Source: JAYZQT01 sp036136335
GTDB lineage: Bacteria > Pseudomonadota > Alphaproteobacteria > MPNO01 > UBA830
Assembly: GCA_036136335.1 (NCBI GenBank)
Contig: JAYZQT010000006.1
Coordinates: forward strand, 62,001 to 126,000
Length of the DNA stretch: 64,000 bases
Direction of reading: 5' to 3'
Shown here: positions 42,462 to 51,929 of the stretch, piece after piece
How positions within the stretch are numbered: position 1 is the stretch's first letter
Layout of the letters: every line of letters begins with the position of its first letter
The notes under the pieces: model-generated
Told to the model about the DNA's origin: nothing
Seen by the model: the letters and a program-made list of their open reading frames with translations, nothing else
The model's database searches: none
Translations under genes and position numbers: made by a program

Positions 42462-44075
42462 TCAGGTCAATTCAAACCCTTCGTAACCATTCGCGACAAC
42501 CGAATTACATTTTTCCACATACGGCGGCCAGCCGCCTATATAGGGCGCGAAAACCCGTGCTTTTCCCTCAACGTTAGATCCAACATACCAGGAATCGCAC
42601 TTGGAGCGTAATGAGAGATCCGCAGCACGATTTACCTCTGTTACCCATTCCTCCTCTGCTTCCAGTCGTGCGTCAATACGGGTATAGCCGTGTTCCCGCA
42701 TATATTGCAGACAATCCGCTATCCAATCACCATGCTGTTCAGCTCCCGTCACCATTGTCGCCAGCACGGACGGGCTTCCGGCACTGACCATATTGAACAT
42801 ATTCGGAAATCCAGAGATTGTAAGGCCGAGGTATGTGCGTGGGCCATCCGCCCATTTGTTCTGGATGGTCTCTCCATTAACCCCGGTGATTTTGATCCGG
42901 GTAACGCTCCCAGTCATAGCGTCAAAGCCTGTAGCATAAATGATGGCATCAAGGTCGTATTCGTTACCCTCAGCGCTCAGACCGCTAGCGGTCAGACAAC
43001 CGATGCCGCTCTTGCTGACATCCACAAGCGTTACGTTATCGCGATTATAAGTTTCATAATAACCGGTACCTGCGCACAGCCGTTTGCAGCCAAAAAATTC
43101 CTTGGGCGTTAAAAGATCAGCAACCGCTGGGTCTTCAATCACTTCATCAATACGGGAGCGCCAGTAAATGGCCACCTCCCTGTTTGCCTGCTCATCAAGC
43201 AGGATGTCGTTAAATGCTCCGAGAAACGGTAAACCCCCAATTTCCCACTGATTGTCCAGTCGTGCCCGTCGTTCTGCAGGTGGCAAATCGAAAAGGGATT
43301 GATCATAACGCGGAAACAAGAAGGCCGTATTACCGGAATAGGCTTTTGCACGAAAACCCCTGTAGTCAGCTTTGATGGCCGAGACCTCTTCATCACCCAG
43401 CTCCCGGTTTTGCGCCGGCACAACAAAATTTGGTGTCCTCTGGAAAACATAAAGATGCCGCGCCTCTCTGGCGATTAGAGGTATTGACTGGATGGCGGAT
43501 GATCCCGTGCCAATAATCCCAACCCGCTTACCACTAAAATCTATGCCCTGCTCGGGCCAAAGGCTGGTCTGGTAAACCTCACCATCGAAAAGGGCCTCCC
43601 CGGCAAACGATGGCCGGACCGGTGCGGACAGACAACCGACTCCCATAATGAAATAGCGGGTGCGGACAGTTTCACCGCTGTCGGTTTCAATAACCCATTC
43701 ACTCGTTTCACCTTCGAAGGTGGCCGCCACAACACGGGTTTCGAAGGTGATATGCCGGGTCAAATCAAAACGTGAGGCCATGTGCTCTATATACGCCAGC
43801 ATCTCCGGTTGGGAAGCATAACGGTCTTTCCAGCACCATTCCTGCTGTAGTTCCTCGGAAAACTGATAGGAATACTGCATACTTTCAATATCGCAACGCG
43901 CGCCGGGATATCGGTTCCAGTACCAAGTACCACCCACACCCGGTGCAGCGTCAAACACGCGGACGCGAAAACCTGTTTCGCACAACCGATGCAACATATA
44001 TAGCCCCGTGAATCCGGCGCCGACGACTATGGCATCGACGTCCGAGGAGGTGCCACGTTGCAAGTTGAAGGTCAT
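42462..44075 (-). CDS. Baeyer-Villiger-type flavin monooxygenase with altered fingerprint
   Basis: A 537-aa class B flavoprotein monooxygenase. The FAD fold is VVGAGFTGLYMLHRL with GGTWYWNRYPGARCDIES, as in cyclohexanone/phenylacetone monooxygenases; the NADPH fold is GIIGTGSSAIQSIP. The BVMO fingerprint FxGxxxHxxxWP reads FDGEVYQTSLWP, so the conserved His is Gln169. In studied enzymes that His links the two domains and its loss lowers activity, so the enzyme may be changed in specificity or coupling. ATGFD near residue 380 is present. It heads the run toward the ThDP subunits. Confidence 0.9.
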   Translation of the reverse strand: MTFNLQRGTSSDVDAIVVGAGFTGLYMLHRLCETGFRVRVFDAAPGVGGTWYWNRYPGARCDIESMQYSYQFSEELQQEWCWKDRYASQPEMLAYIEHMASRFDLTRHITFETRVVAATFEGETSEWVIETDSGETVRTRYFIMGVGCLSAPVRPSFAGEALFDGEVYQTSLWPEQGIDFSGKRVGIIGTGSSAIQSIPLIAREARHLYVFQRTPNFVVPAQNRELGDEEVSAIKADYRGFRAKAYSGNTAFLFPRYDQSLFDLPPAERRARLDNQWEIGGLPFLGAFNDILLDEQANREVAIYWRSRIDEVIEDPAVADLLTPKEFFGCKRLCAGTGYYETYNRDNVTLVDVSKSGIGCLTASGLSAEGNEYDLDAIIYATGFDAMTGSVTRIKITGVNGETIQNKWADGPRTYLGLTISGFPNMFNMVSAGSPSVLATMVTGAEQHGDWIADCLQYMREHGYTRIDARLEAEEEWVTEVNRAADLSLRSKCDSWYVGSNVEGKARVFAPYIGGWPPYVEKCNSVVANGYEGFELT

Positions 44076-44253
44076 GTTTAATCCGTTCTCAGGTCCCTAA
44101 CCGGTCTGTCCCGCAGATAACAGCATGTATTTACTCATTTGAACGCAAAACGGAACACCAATTTTGTGATAGGTTTCACCGTCTGGTTTCCGACAGCACA
44201 GAATTAGGTCAAAAGTGCCAGGTTGGCATAGGGTTTAAATGACATAAGGGATG

Positions 44254-44709
44254 CTAGCTGAGGGCACGGTCACTACCCTCGGCATCAACTAGGACAGCCG
44301 CGAACCGGCAGGGTTGGGTGCTGCGATTGATCCAGTTATGCCGGGTGCCACGTTGTACCAATACATCGCCCGCACCAAGTTGCACGGTTTCCGTATCAAG
44401 TTCCATCCCCAATTCGCCCGAGATCACGATTACGTAATCAACCGTTTCGGTAAAATGGGAATCAGCTGTGACCCCAGGCTGGAGCTCTATCACACGAATC
44501 AACGTGCCATTTGCGGGTGGGGGTCTGCCTGTTTCCCGGGCACCGGCGTCATCCGTTCCATCATAAGAGGCGGGTGCCGCGTCGGTAATCCAGACAAGTC
44601 GCGATTCATGACCAGGCCGTCGTGATGTAATATTCGATGCAATATCATCAATTAACACACAGGATTTTCCGTCTGAATTGTGCCCGGTAATCACTCTTCT
44701 AACGTCCAT
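44254..44709 (-). CDS. Cupin-domain protein
   Basis: A 151-aa cupin. The first motif appears as GVTADSHFTETVDYVIVISGELGMEL and the second as GAGDVLVQRGTRHNWINRS, so metal ligands His (SHF), Glu (TETVDY) and His (RHNW) are partly kept. Such proteins are often small-molecule dioxygenases or isomerases, or regulators. It points toward the BVMO, with a 178-bp gap. Function not assigned. Confidence 0.8.
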   Translation of the reverse strand: MDVRRVITGHNSDGKSCVLIDDIASNITSRRPGHESRLVWITDAAPASYDGTDDAGARETGRPPPANGTLIRVIELQPGVTADSHFTETVDYVIVISGELGMELDTETVQLGAGDVLVQRGTRHNWINRSTQPCRFAAVLVDAEGSDRALS

Positions 44710-44886
44710 TTTTTACTCCCGAATAATTACTGCTGAGCCTATGGTGCTAATCTTAAACGATCAACCGGCCGCATTATAGAATTCTCGGTCAACAACACGG
44801 CGAGTAGGTTCCGCGACTGAAAGACGTTTTAAAATCTGCTGTTGAAAAACGCACACAACGATTGTGCAAAGAAAGGAAGCGTAACA

Positions 44887-45204
44887 GTGGCATACGCAAA
44901 TGTCCCGATAGAGATGGCCAATGATCTGCCAATTGTCACACTTAACGAACCAAATCATCTTAACCCCACGACATATCAGATGAGTGAGACGCCCCGCGAG
45001 TGCTTTAAAAATACCAAAGGAGAAAGCACTGTCCCTGCAATTTTAATTAACAGGGCGGGCGGTGAAGCGCTCTACACTGGGGCCAACATTCTGAAACGGA
45101 AGGTTCGAACGCTTGATTCGAAAATGGGAGCTTCCACCAACCATAACTTTAACAAAGAGCGCCCGTCTGCACGGGTCATAAGACACGCATGCACCCATCT
45201 TTGA
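44887..45204 (+). pseudogene. Truncated enoyl-CoA hydratase/isomerase (crotonase) remnant
   Basis: The frame from GTG 44887, with aaaggaag ahead of it, reads like the start of a crotonase: LPIVTLNEPNHLNPTTYQMS (compare the family's ATITLNRP-KLNA), then AILINRAGGEALYTGANI (compare VVLTGAGRAFCAGAD). After about residue 75 the similarity stops and the remaining residues look unrelated. A full crotonase is about 260 aa, so this is a decayed fragment or a very short descendant. Its good ribosome site suggests it could still be translated. The end overlaps the ligase start by 16 bp. Confidence 0.55.
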
Positions 45205-46802
45205 TCTCTTCTGAGGATATGGAACGATATATTGCGGCCGGTCACTGGTCCCGTGATACGCTTGTCGATTGCTATCGTTCATATGCAGTGGAATTTCCAA
45301 ACCGGATAGCGATTCGTGACAGTAGCACATCCTATACATGGTCAGAACTCGACGTTGTCACTAACAGATTTGCTATTTACCTGGTCACCCTAGGACTGAA
45401 AAGAGATTCAACAGCGCTTGTTCAAACGGCATCGACATGCCGGGAAATAATCATCAGGGTAGCCTTCAAGAAGGCCGGAATAATTGGCGCCTTTGTGCCC
45501 GTGCAATGGCGTCGCCGCGAACTCGATTACGTTTTCAACCAGATCAATCCCAGTCTGGTTGTAATGGTGGAAGCTACGTTAACCCCAGAAGATTCGAAGT
45601 GGCTCGACAATGTCGTCGCACGCGCTCCCGATGAAATACATCAAATTAACCTCTCAGATATGCCGTCAATGGATCATATTTGCAATATAGACCAGCGCCA
45701 GTCACCCTGCACGCTAGAGGAATTAACGACCATCCAGAACCGTCAATTCACCGATGGAGAAGTTTCTCTGATCACTGTTTCAAGTGGCACCAGTGGGCTC
45801 GCAAAACTTTGTGAATGGCCAGAAGGTGCCCAATTATGCGCTAGTCGAGCTCAGCAGGAAAAAATGCAAATCAAAGAAGATGATATCGTCGGCGTCTTCG
45901 CGCCCATGTCAGGTGCCGCCGGATTAGTGGTGTGGCTGGTTTCGGCCACAACGCCCTGCACGTATGTGTTCCCGGAAACATACAATCCTGCAGAGTTACT
46001 CAGTCTTGTTGAAGAATTAAAAATTTCTGTTGGAACGACGGTCCCGGTAATTCTTGCCCGTTTTGTCCAACAGGATCTCTCATTATATCAACTTGGTTCA
46101 CTGCGTGTCCTTCGGGTTGGAACCGCAGCCACAGACCTGGCAGTCGCCCGGTCTTTCGAGGAACACACCAATTGTAACGTTCTTTTAGCCGCGGGAAGCA
46201 TGGAGGTGCCGGGTTTTGCACATGCGCATGTGAACGAGCCAAAGTATTTGCGCTTCAATGGCTCAATTGGGCTGCCCCTCCGCGGTGCTGATCTCAGAAT
46301 AGAAGATGAACATGGGCGTTTGTTGGAACCAGGCTCATATGGGGAGTTAAAGGTTTCCGCACCCTACGCATCCTCAGGTTATTGGAATGACCGTGAAGGG
46401 AACGCATCTGCATGGTCGGGTCGATGGTACGTTACCGGCGATCTTGGAATTCTTGACGGGGATGGTCGATTGACCTTAGTGGGGCGCAAAAAAGAAACGA
46501 TTAACCGTAGCGGAATGAAAATTTTACCCACGGAGGTTGAACAGGAAATTTGTAATCATCCTAACGTTCTGGAGTGCGCTGTAATTGCAGCAACAGATCC
46601 TCAATATGGCGAAGTCCCTTGGGCATTCGTTCAGATGCGACCTGGCCGGGCACTGAATAACCACGCTATTGTCGCAATGTTGAGAAACACGGGCCTCGCC
46701 GAGTACAAAATACCGGTGCGTTTCGTGCAACTTTCCGAATTACCGCGCGTAAACGACAATAAGATAGACAAAATTTCTTTAAAAGAAATGGCGGCGCGTT
46801 AA
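45189..46802 (+). CDS. Acyl/aryl-AMP ligase (acyl-CoA synthetase superfamily)
   Basis: A 537-aa ANL-superfamily ligase with closest feel to EntE/DhbE aryl-AMP ligases and fatty-acid ligases. The P-loop is SSGTSGLAKLCEW with Lys kept but the Pro before it changed to Ala. The A5 motif is degraded (AAGSMEVPG). The A7/A8 region YVTGDLGILDGDGRLTLVGRKKETINRSGMKI and the A10 NDNKIDKI with its Lys are intact. It begins MHPSLISSEDMERY and overlaps the crotonase fragment. The substrate acid is unknown. Confidence 0.85.
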   Translation: MHPSLISSEDMERYIAAGHWSRDTLVDCYRSYAVEFPNRIAIRDSSTSYTWSELDVVTNRFAIYLVTLGLKRDSTALVQTASTCREIIIRVAFKKAGIIGAFVPVQWRRRELDYVFNQINPSLVVMVEATLTPEDSKWLDNVVARAPDEIHQINLSDMPSMDHICNIDQRQSPCTLEELTTIQNRQFTDGEVSLITVSSGTSGLAKLCEWPEGAQLCASRAQQEKMQIKEDDIVGVFAPMSGAAGLVVWLVSATTPCTYVFPETYNPAELLSLVEELKISVGTTVPVILARFVQQDLSLYQLGSLRVLRVGTAATDLAVARSFEEHTNCNVLLAAGSMEVPGFAHAHVNEPKYLRFNGSIGLPLRGADLRIEDEHGRLLEPGSYGELKVSAPYASSGYWNDREGNASAWSGRWYVTGDLGILDGDGRLTLVGRKKETINRSGMKILPTEVEQEICNHPNVLECAVIAATDPQYGEVPWAFVQMRPGRALNNHAIVAMLRNTGLAEYKIPVRFVQLSELPRVNDNKIDKISLKEMAAR

Positions 46803-46810
46803 TTAAGAAT

Positions 46811-48160
46811 CTAGTCGGGCCTCACAATACCGGTCTTCTTCAGCACTTTGGCCTGACTTTTCTTGAGTGCATTAATATCGAAATCGCCGATCAGATTATG
46901 AAAAAGCCCGTGCCAGTTAATTTCTGCCCTGAGGTGTAGAAACACCGACCCGAGGCCGATGGCTGCTCGATCCATCAGAAGGAACTCACGTGGCGGTGTG
47001 ACCCCCCCCAAGCGACGCAACTCATTATGTACCTTGGAAGCTACCTTGGCACCGTAAACGGATCCATCGGTTTCCTGTATGTGCCGCACGCGATCGTCCA
47101 GCAGTGGTCCGTAAACAAATTGCGCCCATATGTTGAGTGTATCAATCAATTCCGTGGATAGGTCGGTAAAACCCCAAGTCTCGTAGGCGTGCACGGCTAG
47201 ATCCAGATCGTCTTCCTGTCGGGCCCGATATAGATCAATCACCCCTTGGACAAAATAAGGTTCGAATATCCGGATACAACCGAAATCCAACAAGTTTATC
47301 GTGGCATCCTCACTGACGGAATAATTTCCGAGGTGCGGGTCTCCATGGATCGTACCGTAATAGTAAAAAGGAACATACCAGGTACGGAACATGTTCGTCG
47401 CCACCTGGTTTCGTGCCTCAAGGCCGGCGTCTGCCCAGTCAAGTAAGGGAGCCCCATCAAGCCATGTCATTGTTAGGAGTCGGTCGGTAGACAGCTCCGA
47501 AACCGGCTGAGGAACACGGACTCCTTCTTCATCCTCAAGCATTTCCCGGTATAGCAGAAGGTGCCGGCGTTCAAGTCCATAATCGAGCTCTTCACGAAGC
47601 CGGTCCGAATTTTCGCGGTACATGTCCCCGGGATCCACCGCCTTGTCATAGCGGTGGTAGAGGGAGAATATAAAACGAAGCTGCCTTAAGTCTGCTTCCA
47701 CCACTGATTTCATGTCTGGATATTGGAGTTTACAAGCGAGAGTGCGCCCGTCTGGATGCACTGCTTTGTGAACCTGACCAAGAGACGCCGCCGCGGCAGC
47801 ATCTTTTTCAAAGTATTCAAACCGATCCTGCCAATCAGAACCCAACTCGCTCAACATACGACGTCGGACGAATAGCCAACCCATGGCAGGCGCATTGGAC
47901 TGCAGCTCCGCAAGCTCCGTAATATATTCTTCTGGCAGCATGTCGGGCACGGTAGACATAATCTGTGCCACCTTCATGAGGGGCCCTTTTAATCCTCCGA
48001 GAGCTCTTTTCAGTTCTTCCGCATGCTTTTCCTTGTCGAGGTCAAGGCCCAGATATCGTTGGCCTGCCACGCGGGCAGCCAGTCCACCGACCGCGCGACC
48101 GACCCTTGCATAACGGGCGGCGCGCGCGCCAAACGTGTTATCCTCACTAAAACCCGTCAC
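46811..48160 (-). CDS. AarF/ABC1/UbiB kinase-like protein
   Basis: ABC1 proteins are atypical kinases/ATPases tied to ubiquinone synthesis and lipid homeostasis. The 449-aa protein shows KGPLMKVAQIMS (in place of the usual KxGQ), the Ala-rich loop AAAASLGQVHKA, the invariant Lys in LACKLQYP, GTIHGDPHLGNYSV (catalytic loop) and LLDFGCIRI (DFG-like). It is coupled to the upstream M3 peptidase by an ATGA overlap. UbiB itself carries C-terminal TM segments, which I do not see here, so this is a UbiB-related ABC1 family member. Confidence 0.88.
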   Translation of the reverse strand: MTGFSEDNTFGARAARYARVGRAVGGLAARVAGQRYLGLDLDKEKHAEELKRALGGLKGPLMKVAQIMSTVPDMLPEEYITELAELQSNAPAMGWLFVRRRMLSELGSDWQDRFEYFEKDAAAAASLGQVHKAVHPDGRTLACKLQYPDMKSVVEADLRQLRFIFSLYHRYDKAVDPGDMYRENSDRLREELDYGLERRHLLLYREMLEDEEGVRVPQPVSELSTDRLLTMTWLDGAPLLDWADAGLEARNQVATNMFRTWYVPFYYYGTIHGDPHLGNYSVSEDATINLLDFGCIRIFEPYFVQGVIDLYRARQEDDLDLAVHAYETWGFTDLSTELIDTLNIWAQFVYGPLLDDRVRHIQETDGSVYGAKVASKVHNELRRLGGVTPPREFLLMDRAAIGLGSVFLHLRAEINWHGLFHNLIGDFDINALKKSQAKVLKKTGIVRPD

Positions 48161-49956
48161 TCCATTGCTTCCAGTTCATCTATCAGTCCCCTCACAATAC
48201 CCAGGCCCTTTTGCCAGAACGAAGGATCGGACGCATCCAGCTCAAATGGTGCAAGAAGTTCCTTGTGACGACGTGTTCCACCAGCACGCAACATGTTGAG
48301 ATATTTGTCCTCAAAGCCCGCCGTTTCCTGTTCGTATACCGCATATAGGGAATTCACGAGGCAGTCGCCGAATGCATATGCGTAGACGTAGAACGGCGAA
48401 TGAATGAAGTGGGGTATATAGGTCCAGTACCAGCGGTAATTCTCGTCGAACCGGATAGCGGGACCAAGACTTTCACTCTGTACATCAATCCAAATTTCGC
48501 AGATATCTTCAGCGGTCAGTTCACCAGTTCGTCGCGCTGTATGCACCTTAAGCTCAAAACTAAAGAACGCTATTTGGCGTACCACGGTGTTGATTATATC
48601 CTCTACTTTGCCCGCCAGCATTGCTTTTCTCTTTAACGGGTCCGTTTCGGTCCCTAGCATCTTGCGGAAGGTGAGCATTTCCCCGAAAACCGAGGCCGTC
48701 TCGGCAAGCGTCAGCGGAGTGTCAGCCATCAGCGCTCCCTGCGGCGCAGCAAGCACCTGATGGCAGCCGTGCCCGAGCTCGTGTGCTAGTGTCATTACAT
48801 CTCGTGTCTTGCCCTGATAGTTCAGCAGCAGATAGGGATGTGCTGACGGTACGGTCGGATGCGCAAACGCCCCTGACGTTTTGCCCGCGCGCACCGGCGC
48901 ATCAATCCAGTTATTTTGAAAGAATTGTTTGCCAATATCGGCAAGCTTTGGTGAAAAATCCCGATATGCCGTAAGAACAGTAGTGGCCGCCACATCCCAA
49001 GGAATCACTGTATCGCCTGCTTCAGGCAGTGGGGCATTTCGGTCCCAGTGATCAAGCTGCTCCCTACCAAACCATCTGGCCTTCATCGCATAATAACGAT
49101 GTGAGATTGCACCATAGGAGTCGCGGACCGCCCTGGCCAAGGCATCCACCACGTCATCTTCCACCTGATTTGAAAGGTTGCGAGAAGATTCAGGGCGGCT
49201 AAAACGACGCCAACGATCCTCAATCTCCTTATCTTTGGCGAGGGTGTTGGTGATGAGCGAGAAGGTACGGGCGTGTGCACTCAGTTCCTGTCCGAGCACC
49301 TCTGCACCGGACCGGCGTATTTGTTCGTGAGAATTTGACAACATGTTCGTCACCTCCTCCGAAGTGAGTTTTTTTCCCTCATGTTCAAACCGCATGTCTG
49401 CCATTGTCTCGTCAAAAAGCCGGCTCCACGCAGCGCGACCTGCCACCTGCTTATCGTGCAGCAGGCGTTCGGTCTCCTCATCTAGCTGGTGCGGGCGAAA
49501 CGAACGAACATCATCAAGCCACGACGAATACCTAAAAACCCCGGGGTTTCTCAGCTGGTCCGCTAGGCGCGTATCCTCAATTTCATTCAGTTCCAAGGTG
49601 AAGAACAAAGTGTGTGCCGATATGTCATTCACCCGCTCCTGCACCGTCTGATAGAAACGCCCTATCTTGGGATCTGACACGTTTCCTGCATAGACGAGTT
49701 GTGCGTAGGACATAACGCGCCCTATTAAATCTTGCAGTAACTCATATGCGGCAATCACAACACCAAGAGAGGCACCATCAAGATCCGCCAGCCTTCCCTT
49801 ATAAGAACGTGCAAACGCTTTTGCATCAGCTTCGGCAGTCGTAAGGTCCTTATCCAGGTCAGTACTTCCCGGATCCGCATAAAGATCACCAAGGTCCCAT
49901 TCAGGCAACGGCCCCAACCCAGAATTGTCCAGATGATCGACGGCAGTTTCTGTCAT
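48157..49956 (-). CDS. M3-family oligoendopeptidase
   Basis: A 599-aa PepF/M3-type metallopeptidase that would cleave short cytosolic peptides. The zinc site HELGHGCHQV lies in LAHELGHGCH, followed by the third ligand region ETASVFGEML. Long helical N-terminal lobes and a C-terminal YWTYIPHFIHSPFYVYAYAFG segment fit the thimet-oligopeptidase fold. It overlaps the ABC1 gene by 4 bp. Confidence 0.93.
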   Translation of the reverse strand: MTETAVDHLDNSGLGPLPEWDLGDLYADPGSTDLDKDLTTAEADAKAFARSYKGRLADLDGASLGVVIAAYELLQDLIGRVMSYAQLVYAGNVSDPKIGRFYQTVQERVNDISAHTLFFTLELNEIEDTRLADQLRNPGVFRYSSWLDDVRSFRPHQLDEETERLLHDKQVAGRAAWSRLFDETMADMRFEHEGKKLTSEEVTNMLSNSHEQIRRSGAEVLGQELSAHARTFSLITNTLAKDKEIEDRWRRFSRPESSRNLSNQVEDDVVDALARAVRDSYGAISHRYYAMKARWFGREQLDHWDRNAPLPEAGDTVIPWDVAATTVLTAYRDFSPKLADIGKQFFQNNWIDAPVRAGKTSGAFAHPTVPSAHPYLLLNYQGKTRDVMTLAHELGHGCHQVLAAPQGALMADTPLTLAETASVFGEMLTFRKMLGTETDPLKRKAMLAGKVEDIINTVVRQIAFFSFELKVHTARRTGELTAEDICEIWIDVQSESLGPAIRFDENYRWYWTYIPHFIHSPFYVYAYAFGDCLVNSLYAVYEQETAGFEDKYLNMLRAGGTRRHKELLAPFELDASDPSFWQKGLGIVRGLIDELEAME

Positions 49957-50020
49957 CTATGGCTCCTTTCCACTACCCACGATATAAGTTGTTGAACGCG
50001 TTACGCCAACAGGTGACATA

Positions 50021-51811
50021 ATGGATTATGATAACTGCGTCAGCCTACCCGCCATGTTCTTCGATAACACCGAAGAAATTGGTGACCGTCCGTTTCTTTG
50101 GGCAAAATATGAAGGAAAATGGCAAAGCACTAGTGGTGCAGAGGCGCGAAACAAGGCGGCTTCACTGGCAGCCGGGCTTGCCTCCCTTGGGGTCACAAAA
50201 GGGGCTCGGATCGTACTGGTGTCGGAAAGCCGACCCGAATGGATGGTCGCGGACATTGCAATCATGACGGCAGGTGCTATTGCAGTTCCGGCCTACACAA
50301 CCAACCGGGTCAGTGACCATCTTCACATTCTGAAAGACAGTGGGGCTACGGGTGCCATTGTTTCGGGACCCAGTCTTGCGAAGAACCTAATGCCGGCTGC
50401 GGAGGAGGCCGGGCTCAAATTCGTAATTGCGATAGACCAAATCGACGACCAGTCCACAGTGCCGGTCTATCTCTGGGATAGCCTGGTCGCTGCCAACTGC
50501 GCAGAAACACCCAATTTTTCGGCAATTTCACGGACCGATACATCCTGCCTCATATACACATCAGGAACGGGCGGCGTTCCCAAAGGTGTGATGCTTAGTC
50601 ATGGCGCGATTATTTCCAATTGCCATGGCGCCCATCATTTGCTCCAAACCCTTGGTCTCGGCGACGAAGTGTTTCTCTCTTTTCTGCCACTTTCCCATTC
50701 TTATGAACATACCGGCGGATTGATGTTCCCGCTATCCATCAAGGCACAGATCTATTATGCGGAGGGTGTCGACAAGCTCGCTGCCAATATGGAGGAAACG
50801 CACCCCACCATCATGACCGCGGTCCCACGATTATACGAAACCATGCACAGCCGGATCCTGCGGGGTGTTCAGCAGAAGGGCGGGCTGTCAGAAAAACTTT
50901 TTATGAAAGCGGTGTCAATCGGACGCAAGAAATACGAGGGGCGTCGCCTAAACTTCGGTGAAACCCTGATGGACCCTCTGCTAAACAAAGTGGTGCGCGA
51001 AAAGGTGGCCGAACGATTCGGCGGAAGATTAAAGGCGATGGTTTCAGGCGGTGCACCACTAAATTATGAAATAGGTACATTCTTCAAGGCACTGGACGTC
51101 GAGCTTCTTCAGGGTTACGGACAAACGGAATCCGCGCCGATTATAAGCTGCAACCTTCCTGCCAAAAACAAAATGGATTCAGTTGGTCCCCCGCTCGTAG
51201 GCGTAGACGTCAAGATTGGCACCGATGGCGAAATTCTTGTAAAGGGTGAACTTGTCATGCAGGGGTACTGGAATATGCCCGAGGCAACCGCCGAAGCCGT
51301 GCGAGACGGATGGCTACATACTGGCGATATAGGGACGATTGACGAAGACGGGTTTTTAATAATCACCGATCGGAAAAAAGACATAATCGTCAATTCAGGT
51401 GGCGACAATTTATCGCCGCAACGAATTGAGGGTTTCCTGACCTTGCAACCCGAAATCGCACAAGCAATGGTTTACGGTGATAAAAAACCCAATCTTGTCG
51501 GCCTGATCGTACCCGATCAGGGCTTCGTTTCAGACTGGAAAAGATCGAACGCCAACTCAGCTGATATAAGAGAACTGATAGAAGACGAAGAGTTCCGAAA
51601 AGCAATCGCTGCAGCCATAGACCGAGTTAACAACGAGCTATCCGTAATAGAACGGATCCGAAATTTTAGGCTCGTCACGGAGGAGTTCACTGTCGAAAAC
51701 GAAATGATGACGCCATCGCTCAAGATCCGCCGTCACATTATTCGTAAAAATTTCCATGATGCGCTTGAAGCACTGTATCCACGTTCAGGGTCGGCCCTCA
51801 ACCAAAAATAA
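50021..51811 (+). CDS. Long-chain acyl-CoA synthetase (AMP-forming)
   Basis: A 596-aa FadD/ACSL-like ligase that activates fatty acids to CoA esters. The P-loop is YTSGTGGVPKGVMLSHG, A5 is LLQGYGQTESAP, A7 is WLHTGDIGTIDEDG, A8 is ITDRKKDIIVNSGGDNLSP. All key residues are intact, unlike the ligase at 45189. The start ATG at 50021 is divergent from the M3 gene by 64 bp. Confidence 0.93.
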   Translation: MDYDNCVSLPAMFFDNTEEIGDRPFLWAKYEGKWQSTSGAEARNKAASLAAGLASLGVTKGARIVLVSESRPEWMVADIAIMTAGAIAVPAYTTNRVSDHLHILKDSGATGAIVSGPSLAKNLMPAAEEAGLKFVIAIDQIDDQSTVPVYLWDSLVAANCAETPNFSAISRTDTSCLIYTSGTGGVPKGVMLSHGAIISNCHGAHHLLQTLGLGDEVFLSFLPLSHSYEHTGGLMFPLSIKAQIYYAEGVDKLAANMEETHPTIMTAVPRLYETMHSRILRGVQQKGGLSEKLFMKAVSIGRKKYEGRRLNFGETLMDPLLNKVVREKVAERFGGRLKAMVSGGAPLNYEIGTFFKALDVELLQGYGQTESAPIISCNLPAKNKMDSVGPPLVGVDVKIGTDGEILVKGELVMQGYWNMPEATAEAVRDGWLHTGDIGTIDEDGFLIITDRKKDIIVNSGGDNLSPQRIEGFLTLQPEIAQAMVYGDKKPNLVGLIVPDQGFVSDWKRSNANSADIRELIEDEEFRKAIAAAIDRVNNELSVIERIRNFRLVTEEFTVENEMMTPSLKIRRHIIRKNFHDALEALYPRSGSALNQK

Positions 51812-51929
51812 TAAAAAGAAGAGGGGTTTTTTTGGAGTACAATTTGTTAAACTCAATTACTAAAAAAGCGGCAAAACCGTTGGCTTTCTGCGGATGGAAT
51901 GGCCTTTTTTTCTACCGAGGAGCTCTTTG

